A stretch of DNA of 5,937 nucleotides from Parvularcula sp. (GTDB taxonomy: Bacteria; Pseudomonadota; Alphaproteobacteria; Caulobacterales; Parvularculaceae): NCBI GenBank assembly GCA_003506635.1, contig DNZB01000201.1:1-5937 (forward strand), written 5' to 3'. Under the pieces are notes generated by a model that had not been told where the DNA came from, ran no database searches, and saw nothing but the letters and a program-made list of their open reading frames with translations. Within the stretch, counting starts at the first letter, position 1. Each line of letters begins with the position of its first letter. Positions 1 through 5,596 of the stretch are shown piece by piece. The position numbers and the translations under genes are program-made.

Positions 1-1182
1 GTGCTCGCGACCGGCGGCTACGGCCGCGTCTATTTCTCCTGCACCTCGGCGCACACCTGCACCGGCGACGGCAACGCCATGGCGCTGCGCGCCGGGCTTC
101 CCTTGCAGGATATGGAGTTCGTGCAGTTCCACCCGACCGGCATTTACGGCGCCGGCGTCCTCATCACCGAGGGCGTCCGCGGCGAAGGCGGATATCTCAC
201 GAATTCCGAAGGCGAGCGCTTCATGGAGCGCTACGCCCCGTCAGCGAAGGACCTTGCAAGCCGCGACGTCGTCAGCCGCGCGATGACGATCGAAACGCGC
301 GAAGGGCGGGGCGTCGGTCCGCACAAGGATCATATCCACCTCAATCTCAATCACCTCGATCCGAAGATCATCCACGAGCGCCTGCCCGGCATTTCGGAAT
401 CGGCGCGCATTTTCGCCGGCGTCGACGTGACGAAGCAGCCGATCCCCGTGCAGCCGACCGTCCACTACAATATGGGCGGCATTCCGACGAATTATCACGG
501 CGAAGCGGTGACGAAGCGCGGCGATGATCCCGACGCTGTCGTCCGAGGGCTTATGGCGATCGGCGAGGCGGCCTGCGTTTCCGTGCACGGCGCCAACCGG
601 CTCGGTTCCAACTCGCTTATCGACCTTGTCGTCTTCGGCCGCGCGGCGGGGCTGCGCTGCGGCGAGGTCGTCAAGGCGGGCGAACCCGCGCGGCCCCTGC
701 CGAAGGGCGCGGGCGATGAAGCGCTCGCGCGGCTTGACCGCTTCCGTTACGCCAGGGGCGCAACGCCGACCGCGAAGCTGCGCCTTGAGATGCAAAAGGT
801 GATGCAGGCGAATTGCGCCGTCTTCCGCACCGGCGAGGTGCTGGAAGAAGGGCGGGGCAAAATCAATGCGGTCTATCAGGGCCTCCCCGATATCGGCGTC
901 GCTGACCGCACGATGATCTGGAACACCGATCTCGTCGAAACGCTCGAATTCGACAATCTGATCGCGCAGGCGGTCGTCACCATGGAATCGGCGGCGAACC
1001 GCAAGGAAAGCCGCGGCGCCCACGCGCGCGAAGACTTCCCCGGACGCGACGACGAAAACTGGATGAAGCACACCGCCGCCTGGTTTGAGAACGGCAAGGC
1101 GACGATCGACTACCGCCCCGTCCACGCCTACACGCTGACGGACGAAATCCGGTACATCGCGCCGAAGAAGCGGGTTTACTGA
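1..1182 (+). CDS. sdhA: Succinate dehydrogenase flavoprotein subunit, 5'-truncated by window edge
   Basis: Catalytic FAD subunit of complex II, which oxidises succinate to fumarate in the TCA cycle on the cytoplasmic face of the inner membrane. The visible 393 residues match the family from the Rossmann-side motif LATGGYGR to the C-terminus. By alignment from memory to E. coli SdhA, the active-site residues are all present: His44 in HPTG (E. coli His242), Thr56 in [10 protein letters not shown] (Thr254), Arg88 in ASRDVV, the proton-transfer arginine (Arg286), His155 in HYNMGG (His354) and Arg200 in [10 protein letters not shown] (Arg399). The offset implies that about 198 N-terminal residues, including the FAD-binding GxGxxG and the flavin-linked histidine, lie left of the window, so the GTG at position 1 is an internal Val codon and not the start. 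The C-terminus [11 protein letters not shown]...KKRVY is intact and ends in TGA. Fumarate reductase FrdA is the close alternative, but the sequence reads as the SdhA type. No sdhB follows within the window. Confidence 0.97.
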   Translation: MLATGGYGRVYFSCTSAHTCTGDGNAMALRAGLPLQDMEFVQFHPTGIYGAGVLITEGVRGEGGYLTNSEGERFMERYAPSAKDLASRDVVSRAMTIETREGRGVGPHKDHIHLNLNHLDPKIIHERLPGISESARIFAGVDVTKQPIPVQPTVHYNMGGIPTNYHGEAVTKRGDDPDAVVRGLMAIGEAACVSVHGANRLGSNSLIDLVVFGRAAGLRCGEVVKAGEPARPLPKGAGDEALARLDRFRYARGATPTAKLRLEMQKVMQANCAVFRTGEVLEEGRGKINAVYQGLPDIGVADRTMIWNTDLVETLEFDNLIAQAVVTMESAANRKESRGAHAREDFPGRDDENWMKHTAAWFENGKATIDYRPVHAYTLTDEIRYIAPKKRVY

Positions 1183-1361
1183 CAAGACGGCCGCCAGCCG
1201 CGCGGGATGCGGTCCGGGCAGGCCGGCGCCGGGAAGCGCGCCTTCTGATCCGCGCTCCGGCGAACGGCGCTGTGACCTCGGCGCCGCGCCCTTCAGAAAG
1301 TCGCCGGGCGGCGCGCTTCGATCTTTGCGCCCCGCCCCCGCACCATGTTAACGCGCCCGCC

Positions 1362-1739
1362 ATGGGGAGCGCGGATGAGGCGAAGTCCGGGAAGCGCGGC
1401 GCAAGGGATGCGGCGCTGGGGCTTTATCGCGCCGTCGCCGCGCTGATCACCTTTCCGGTCGCGGTGACTCTCGCCCTCACTGGCCAGTTCATCCTCGCCA
1501 GCCTTCTCAGCATGGCGATGCCGGCGCCCGAAGGCGCCAGCGGCGACACCGGCGCGGCGATGGCGATGCAGGTCGTCCTCCTTGTCGTGCAGGGCGGGGC
1601 GCTCGTCTATTCCGTTGCGCGCCGGCAAGCGGGGCCGGGGCGCATCTTTCTCGCCATCGCCGCGTTCCTTTGGGCGGTCGGGTCGCTGCTGCTCATGTAT
1701 GTCGTGCTTCGGTGCAGCGTCGGCGGGGTCTGCCTTTAG
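1362..1739 (+). CDS. Small hypothetical membrane protein, about three transmembrane segments
   Basis: A 125-residue protein I do not recognise. After a short basic N-terminus (KSGKRGARD, residues 8-16) there is a long hydrophobic stretch at about 21-53, broken by Gly-Gln at 41-42. A polar loop (about 54-65, PAPEGASGDTG) follows, then a second hydrophobic segment (about 67-86), a basic turn (RRQAGPGR, 87-94), and a third segment (about 95-116). The tail RCSVGGVCL has two cysteines (118 and 124). The basic N-terminus suggests N-in topology by the positive-inside rule. I chose ATG 1362 because the reading frame extends upstream to GTG 1272, but those 30 residues are Pro/Arg-rich, lack conserved-looking content and have no clear ribosome site. 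No good Shine-Dalgarno precedes 1362 either, so the start is uncertain. It lies between sdhA and the glycosyltransferase cluster, separated from each by spacers of 179 and 79 bp, so it may be a separate unit. The hydrophobic pattern supports its being a real gene; its function is unknown. Confidence 0.68.
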   Translation: MGSADEAKSGKRGARDAALGLYRAVAALITFPVAVTLALTGQFILASLLSMAMPAPEGASGDTGAAMAMQVVLLVVQGGALVYSVARRQAGPGRIFLAIAAFLWAVGSLLLMYVVLRCSVGGVCL

Positions 1740-1818
1740 GGCCGCGCCCATCTCCGCTTAATCCTTTCGCAACCCTCTTCGCTAGGATGACGGTTGTTGG
1801 CGCGTTGCGGGGCCGGGC
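1740..1818 (+). promoter_or_regulatory. Probable promoter/leader region of the GT87 cluster, with a degenerate CtrA-like box
   Basis: This 79-bp gap is the only sizeable non-coding space ahead of the three glycosyltransferase genes, so a promoter here is expected. It contains an AT-richer patch, TTAATCCTTTCGCAAC at 1758-1773, which fits TTAA-N7-TTAAC, the CtrA consensus of alphaproteobacteria, in the first half and in three of five bases of the second. No convincing sigma-70 -35/-10 pair is visible; CTTAAT (1757-1762) and GCTAGGAT (1781-1788) are weak candidates. The ribosome site for the next gene is also weak (GGGG, about 1808-1811). Assignment of the region as regulatory is inference from position; the CtrA reading is speculative. 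Confidence 0.3.
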
Positions 1819-3093
1819 ATGGGAAATTCCCTGACAAGGGGGCTGGCGCACGGGCGCGCGCTTCTTGCAAGCGGCGACTTTCTGACGGCGGCGCGCCTTC
1901 GCACGGCGGCGGCGCTGGTCCTTGTTTACGGCGCGGCCTCGGCCGGGGCGGCCTATCTCGCCTCGCCTGACGGTTTGCGCGATCCAACCGGCGTTCCCTT
2001 CGGCCCTGACATGCTGGCGTTCTGGACGGCGGGTCGGCTCGCCGCGGAAGGCGGGGCGATGCTCGCCTATGACGCCGCCGCCGGCGCGCGGTTTCAGGCA
2101 GACCTTATCGGGGCCGACAGCTTGCCCTTCCTGCCGTTCCTGCACCCCCCGCAATTCCTGTTCGTCGCGCTTCTTCTCGCGCAATTGCCGTTCGTGGCCG
2201 CCTTTGCGCTGTTTTCCGGCGCCACGATGGCCGCCTGGATCGCCGCCGCCGCGGCCTTCGCGCGCACGCGCGGGGCGGCGCTGATGCTCGCCGCCGCGCC
2301 CGCCGCGCTGATCGCGCTCAAATACGGCCAGGCGGCTTTTCTCCTCAGCGCGCTGTTCACCGGCGCCTTGATGTCGCTTCAGCGCCGGCCGCTCCTTTCC
2401 GGCGCGCTTTTCGGGCTGATGGCGTTCAAGCCGCAATACGGCCTCCTCATCCCCGTCGCGCTCGCGGCGGGCGGGTGCTGGCGCGCCGTCGCCGGCGCGG
2501 CGGCAATGATCCTTATACAGACGATTATCACCGGCGCGGCCTTCGGCTGGGACGTCTTTGCGCGCTTCGCCGAACAGGCCGCCTTCGCGCGGGCGGCGGT
2601 GTTTGAACAGGGCGCCGGCGCCTGGGCGACCAATTTCACGCTTTACGGCGCGCTCGCGCTCTGGGGCGCGGGGCCCGTCCTCGCCTACGCCGCGCAAGCG
2701 GCGCTTGCGCTTTTTCTCGGGCTGCGGGTCGCCAGCCTGTGGCGGTCGGGCGCCGATTTCCGGTTGAAAGCGGCGGGCCTGATGATCGCGGCCTTCCTCG
2801 CGACGCCTTACGCGCTTGAATATGACGCCGTGCTGCTTCTGCCGCCCGTCCTCCTCTTGTGGTCGCTCGGCGCGGAGCGGGGTTTTGCTCCCTTCGTCAA
2901 GGCGCTGCTCGCCGCCGCGTGGATCGCGCCGCTCTTCGCCGCGCCGCTCGCCGGGGCGACCGGGGTTCCCGCCGCATTCCTCGCCGCCGCCGGGCTCTTC
3001 GGCGCGGTCGAAGCGATGCGCCGGCAGGCGGGCGAGCGCGCGGCGCCGGCGCGGCCGGTCCTGGCGCCGGCGCGCGGGGCGGCGCATGGCTGA
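1819..3093 (+). CDS. GT87-family (DUF2029) polytopic membrane glycosyltransferase, copy 1
   Basis: Predicted GT-C-fold glycosyltransferase of 424 residues, the usual length for GT87. Characterised members such as mycobacterial PimE transfer mannose from polyprenyl-phosphate-mannose on the outer face of the cytoplasmic membrane; donor and acceptor here are unknown. A cytoplasmic-looking N-terminus (1-29) precedes a first membrane helix (about 30-49). The following loop carries Asp64 in GPDMLAFWTAG, at the position where GT-C enzymes have their catalytic acidic residue. Then come FLHPP (107-111), a run of hydrophobic helices, KYGQ (168-171), FKPQYGLLIP (203-212), LWRSGADFRLK (307-317) and TPYALEYD (329-336), with about ten membrane segments in total. 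The tail from about 401 is Ala/Pro/Arg-rich and probably cytoplasmic. ATG 1819 was chosen because its N-terminus (ALLASGDFL, 14-22) aligns with copy 2 (ALLKSGDFL, also 14-22). Its end overlaps the next start by 8 bp, suggesting translational coupling. A generic DUF2029 membrane protein without catalytic activity cannot be excluded. Confidence 0.87.
   Translation: MGNSLTRGLAHGRALLASGDFLTAARLRTAAALVLVYGAASAGAAYLASPDGLRDPTGVPFGPDMLAFWTAGRLAAEGGAMLAYDAAAGARFQADLIGADSLPFLPFLHPPQFLFVALLLAQLPFVAAFALFSGATMAAWIAAAAAFARTRGAALMLAAAPAALIALKYGQAAFLLSALFTGALMSLQRRPLLSGALFGLMAFKPQYGLLIPVALAAGGCWRAVAGAAAMILIQTIITGAAFGWDVFARFAEQAAFARAAVFEQGAGAWATNFTLYGALALWGAGPVLAYAAQAALALFLGLRVASLWRSGADFRLKAAGLMIAAFLATPYALEYDAVLLLPPVLLLWSLGAERGFAPFVKALLAAAWIAPLFAAPLAGATGVPAAFLAAAGLFGAVEAMRRQAGERAAPARPVLAPARGAAHG
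3042..3074 (+). repeat. Duplicated 12-mer with palindromic core just upstream of the copy-2 start
   Basis: GGCGCCGGCGCG occurs at 3042-3053 and again at 3063-3074. Its 10-bp core GCGCCGGCGC is a perfect palindrome, so the copies are both direct repeats and potential arms of a GC-only hairpin with an 11-nt loop (3053-3063). The element ends 11 nt before the ATG at 3086 and sits next to the only G-rich candidate ribosome site (GGGGCGG, 3075-3081). In the overlapping frame of copy 1 it encodes two Ala-Pro-Ala-Arg repeats, so protein-level low complexity in a GC-rich genome is a sufficient explanation. A role in coupling translation is inference. Confidence 0.4.
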
Positions 3094-4348
3094 CCCTGTC
3101 CGGGCGGGCCTTTCCAAGGCGGGCGCGCTTCTCAAAAGCGGCGATTTCCTGCGGCGCGAGACCGCGATGGGCGCGGCGCGCTTGCTCGCCCTCCTCAGTC
3201 TCTTCGGCGTTCTCCTGATGATCGCGACGTCGAACGGCGTCACCGACTGGAAAGGCCGCCCGCTCGGCACGGATTTCATCGTCTTTCACGCCGGCGGCGA
3301 TGTCGCGCGCGGCGAGGGCGCGAACGCGGTTTACGACAACGAGGCGATCTACGCCGCGCACCAGCGGGCGCTTGATGATCCCTCCCCGGACTGGGGGCCG
3401 TTTCTTTATCCCCCCGTTTTCATCTTCGCGGCGCTGGCGCTGGCGCCCTTGCCTTACGCGCTCGCATTGCTGCTCTTCATGGGAACGACCGGCGCGCTCT
3501 TTGCCTTTGCGACGCGCGCGCTCGCGGGGTTTCCCGGCGTTCCCGTCGCGCTCGCCGCGTTTCCCGCGACCCTCTTGTGCCTGACGCAGGGGCAGACCGG
3601 GTTCCTGATCGCCGGGTTGTTCGCGGCGGGCCTCGCCCTGCTTTTCGCCGGGCGCGCGGGGCTCGCCGGGCTCTGCTTCGGGCTTCTCGCGATCAAGCCG
3701 CAATTCGGCCTTCTGATCCCGGTGGCGCTTGCGGCGGGCGGGCATTGGCGCGCCTTCGCCTTCGCCGCGCTCGGCGCCGGCGCGACCGTCCTTGCGCCGA
3801 CGATCGCCTTCGGCCCCGACATCTGGAGGGATTTCGCGCGCGCCGCCCGCTTCGCGCGGACCTTCATCCTGGAAGACGGGGGCATCGGCTATCACAAGAT
3901 CATCAGCGCCTTCGCGCAGGCGCGCCTCCTCGGCGCGCCGCTCGCCGCCGCCTATGCGGCGCAAGCGATCGCCGCGGCGGTCGCGGCCGCCCTTGTCTTC
4001 CGCCTGTGGCGCGGCGGGGCGAGCGATGAACGGAAAGGCGCCGGGCTAATTCTCGGCGCGCTGATCGCGACGCCCTATGTCGTTGAATACGACCTCGTCC
4101 TCCTTGCGCCCGCCGCGGCGCTGATCCTCAAGGAGGCGATGCGCGACGGGTTTCGCGATTATGAAAAGCTCATTCTCGCTTTCGCGTTTCTCGCCCCCGC
4201 GATGACGCGGGGCCTTGCAAAGAGCCTTGACCTGTCGGCGGGATGGGCGGCGATCTTGCTGATGGCGCTGATCGTCGCGGCGCGGGCGGGGGAAGGGGAG
4301 CGCGCCGGCCTTATGCGCCGGAACCCGCCCTTAACGCCTGCCGCCTAG
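3086..4348 (+). CDS. GT87-family (DUF2029) polytopic membrane glycosyltransferase, copy 2
   Basis: A 420-residue paralogue of the preceding gene with the same order of landmarks: Asp63 in GTDFIVFHAGG after the first helix (candidate catalytic acid), FLYPP (106-110), LTQGQ (166-170), IKPQFGLLIP (203-212), LWRGGASDERK (307-317) and TPYVVEYD (329-336). From the KPQ block to the TPY block the spacing is identical to copy 1, residue for residue. It is the most divergent of the three in the first loop: the FW/IW-T-AG motif of its neighbours is VF-H-AG here, and the loop after it (QRALDDPSPDWGPF) is longer and more acidic. Expected activity is sugar transfer from a polyprenyl-phosphate donor at the membrane; substrate is unknown. 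ATG 3086 lies inside the end of copy 1 (8-bp overlap) and gives an N-terminus matching copy 1. The open frame continues upstream inside copy 1, but that part is an Arg/Pro-rich out-of-frame translation and is excluded. The next gene starts 11 bp after its TAG. Confidence 0.87.
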   Translation: MADPVRAGLSKAGALLKSGDFLRRETAMGAARLLALLSLFGVLLMIATSNGVTDWKGRPLGTDFIVFHAGGDVARGEGANAVYDNEAIYAAHQRALDDPSPDWGPFLYPPVFIFAALALAPLPYALALLLFMGTTGALFAFATRALAGFPGVPVALAAFPATLLCLTQGQTGFLIAGLFAAGLALLFAGRAGLAGLCFGLLAIKPQFGLLIPVALAAGGHWRAFAFAALGAGATVLAPTIAFGPDIWRDFARAARFARTFILEDGGIGYHKIISAFAQARLLGAPLAAAYAAQAIAAAVAAALVFRLWRGGASDERKGAGLILGALIATPYVVEYDLVLLAPAAALILKEAMRDGFRDYEKLILAFAFLAPAMTRGLAKSLDLSAGWAAILLMALIVAARAGEGERAGLMRRNPPLTPAA

Positions 4349-4359
4349 CCTTGCCGCCG

Positions 4360-5571
4360 ATGTTCGCTCATCTCCGATCCGGCGCCTTTATCGAGCCTGC
4401 CCGCATCCGGCGCGTCGCCGCCGCGCTGATCCTTTTCTACGTTGCGGCGATGGCGATGATCTTCGCGACCTCGCCCGACGGCTTTCGCGATTACAAAGGC
4501 CGGCCGATCGGCTCTGATTTCATGGCGATCTGGACGGCGGGCGCCCTGGCGGCCGAAGGGCGGGGCGCCGACGCCTATGATCCCTTGAAGAACTTCGTCG
4601 CGCTGCAAGCGGCGATGGCCGATGAAACGCCGCCGAACCTGCCTTTCCTGCACCCGCCGCAGGTCCTGCTCGCCGCCGCGCCGTTCAGTCATCTGCCTTA
4701 TGTTCCGGCGTGGGCCCTTTTCGCCGCGTTGTCAGGGGCGGCGTTTGTCGCCTTGTCGCTGCGCATGGCGCCTCGGGGCTCCGGCGTTCTCGCGGCGCTC
4801 GCCGCGCCGGCGTTTTTCCTCAATGTCGCCAACGGCCAGATGGGCCTTCTGATCGCCGCGGCGTTTGCGGCGGGCGCGTTGACGCTTGGCCGGCGGCCCT
4901 TTCTGGCGGGGGTTTTCTTCGGCCTTGTCGCGGTGAAGCCGCAATATGGGCTGCTGATCCCGCTTGCGCTCGCGGCCGGCGGGCAGTGGCGCGCGTTTGC
5001 GGGCGCCGCCTTTTGCGTGATGGCGCAAGCCGGGGCGGCGACGCTGGCCTTCGGGATCGGCGTCTGGCCGGCTTTTGCGGGTAAGCTCGCTTACGCCAGC
5101 GACGTGCTGCTTTCCGGCGGGGGACTCGCCTGGCCGAAATTCGTGTCGCTTTACGGCGCCTTGCGCGGGATCGGCGCGTCCCATGACGCCGCGCTCGGCG
5201 GGCAGGCGGTGTTCGCCGCCGTCATCGCGGCGACGATCGCGCTGCTATGGCGGTCGGGCGCTGATTTGCGCTTGAAGCTCGCGGGGCTGATCGCCGGGGC
5301 GCTGCTCGCCTCGCCTTACGCGCTTGATTATGACGCCGCGCTGCTGCTGCCGGCGATCGCCCTGCTGCTCGCCGTGGGGCTCGAAAGGGGCTTTGCGCCT
5401 TACGAAAAATCCGTGCTGGCGCTCGCCTTTCTGGCGCCGGTCGCGGGGTTTCAGACAGCGGAGCTGACGCTCATCCCGCTCACCTTCCTGTCGGCGGCGC
5501 TGCTCTGCGCCGCGATCCTCCGCCGCGCGGAACTGCGGGTTCATTTTGCCCTGGCGCGCGCCGCGGCTTAA
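4360..5571 (+). CDS. GT87-family (DUF2029) polytopic membrane glycosyltransferase, copy 3
   Basis: Third paralogue, 403 residues. Landmarks: Asp53 in GSDFMAIWTAG, FLHPP (96-100), ANGQ (157-160), VKPQYGLLIP (192-201), LWRSGADLRLK (296-306) and SPYALDYD (318-325). The N-terminal cytoplasmic part is about ten residues shorter than in copies 1 and 2 and has a shortened version of their SGDFL motif (SGAFI, 7-11). The first loop (TSPDGFRDYKGRPIGSDF) resembles copy 2 in DxKGRP and copy 1 in the SPDG and WTAG parts. ATG 4360 was chosen because it begins the homology 11 bp after the copy-2 stop. The in-frame GTG/ATG codons upstream (to 4243) lie within copy 2 and would add a Gly/Arg-rich leader with no counterpart in the paralogues; a TTG at 4351 is a minor alternative. 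The function is predicted to be lipid-phosphate-sugar-dependent glycosyl transfer, with unknown substrate. It ends in TAA, 25 bp before the crotonase gene, with no terminator between. Confidence 0.87.
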   Translation: MFAHLRSGAFIEPARIRRVAAALILFYVAAMAMIFATSPDGFRDYKGRPIGSDFMAIWTAGALAAEGRGADAYDPLKNFVALQAAMADETPPNLPFLHPPQVLLAAAPFSHLPYVPAWALFAALSGAAFVALSLRMAPRGSGVLAALAAPAFFLNVANGQMGLLIAAAFAAGALTLGRRPFLAGVFFGLVAVKPQYGLLIPLALAAGGQWRAFAGAAFCVMAQAGAATLAFGIGVWPAFAGKLAYASDVLLSGGGLAWPKFVSLYGALRGIGASHDAALGGQAVFAAVIAATIALLWRSGADLRLKLAGLIAGALLASPYALDYDAALLLPAIALLLAVGLERGFAPYEKSVLALAFLAPVAGFQTAELTLIPLTFLSAALLCAAILRRAELRVHFALARAAA

Positions 5572-5584
5572 TCTCCGCCCGCCC

Positions 5585-5590
5585 GAGGAG
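5585..5590 (+). promoter_or_regulatory. Shine-Dalgarno for the crotonase gene
   Basis: GAGGAG lies six bases before ATG 5597, the best ribosome binding site in the window. It fixes the crotonase start and contrasts with the weak sites of the glycosyltransferase genes. This suggests independent and stronger translation initiation even if the gene is on the same transcript. Confidence 0.75.
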
Positions 5591-5596
5591 ACGCGC

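Larger units (their letters stand above)
1819..5571 (+). repeat. Ancient tandem triplication of a GT87 gene
   Basis: The three consecutive coding regions are paralogues repeated about every 1.25 kb. The best conserved DNA block begins at the KPQ codons: 2428-2487, 3695-3754 and 4936-4995, spaced 1267 and 1241 bp apart and alignable without gaps over 60 bp. A second block begins at the LWR codons (about 2737, 4004 and 5245). Outside such blocks the nucleotide sequences have diverged strongly, so these are old protein-level paralogues and not recent direct repeats or an assembly artefact. No mobile-element ends flank the array. Confidence 0.8.

Noticed and set aside
241..1185. A 314-codon minus-strand open frame opposite sdhA
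   Set aside because: It is antisense to a well-conserved enzyme whose catalytic residues are all in frame. Its translation resembles no protein family I know.
1272..1361. An N-terminal extension of the small membrane protein from GTG 1272
   Set aside because: The 30 added residues are Pro/Arg-rich like translated spacer, with no ribosome site. ATG 1362 puts a short basic segment directly before the first membrane helix, the more usual arrangement.
1183..1361. A possible rho-independent terminator after sdhA
   Set aside because: Several short GC palindromes occur (for example CCGGCGCCGG near 1223-1232), but none is followed by a T-run, and such palindromes are common by chance at this GC content.
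2816..3085. An upstream extension of copy 2 within copy 1
   Set aside because: The extra 90 codons are an out-of-frame reading of copy 1, rich in Arg/Ser/Pro. Homology with copies 1 and 3 begins only at ATG 3086.
1693..3279. A 528-codon open frame on the minus strand opposite copy 1
   Set aside because: It is Arg/Gly/Pro/Glu-rich with no hydrophobic or domain pattern and is fully antisense to a membrane protein with clear family motifs. It is the expected by-product of strong third-position GC bias.
2897..3964. A 355-codon minus-strand open frame opposite copies 1 and 2
   Set aside because: It has the same low-complexity Arg/Glu/Gly composition and crosses the junction of two real genes. 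It has no recognisable motif or ribosome site.
5553..5562. GGCGCGCGCC palindrome at the end of copy 3 as a terminator
   Set aside because: It lies within coding sequence, has no loop of usable size and no T-tract, and is only about 35 bases from the next gene's start.
1819..5571. The triplication as an assembly duplication or recent repeat
   Set aside because: The copies differ throughout at both DNA and protein level, with different lengths and N-termini. Only short blocks such as that at 2428-2487 align well, so this is old paralogy.
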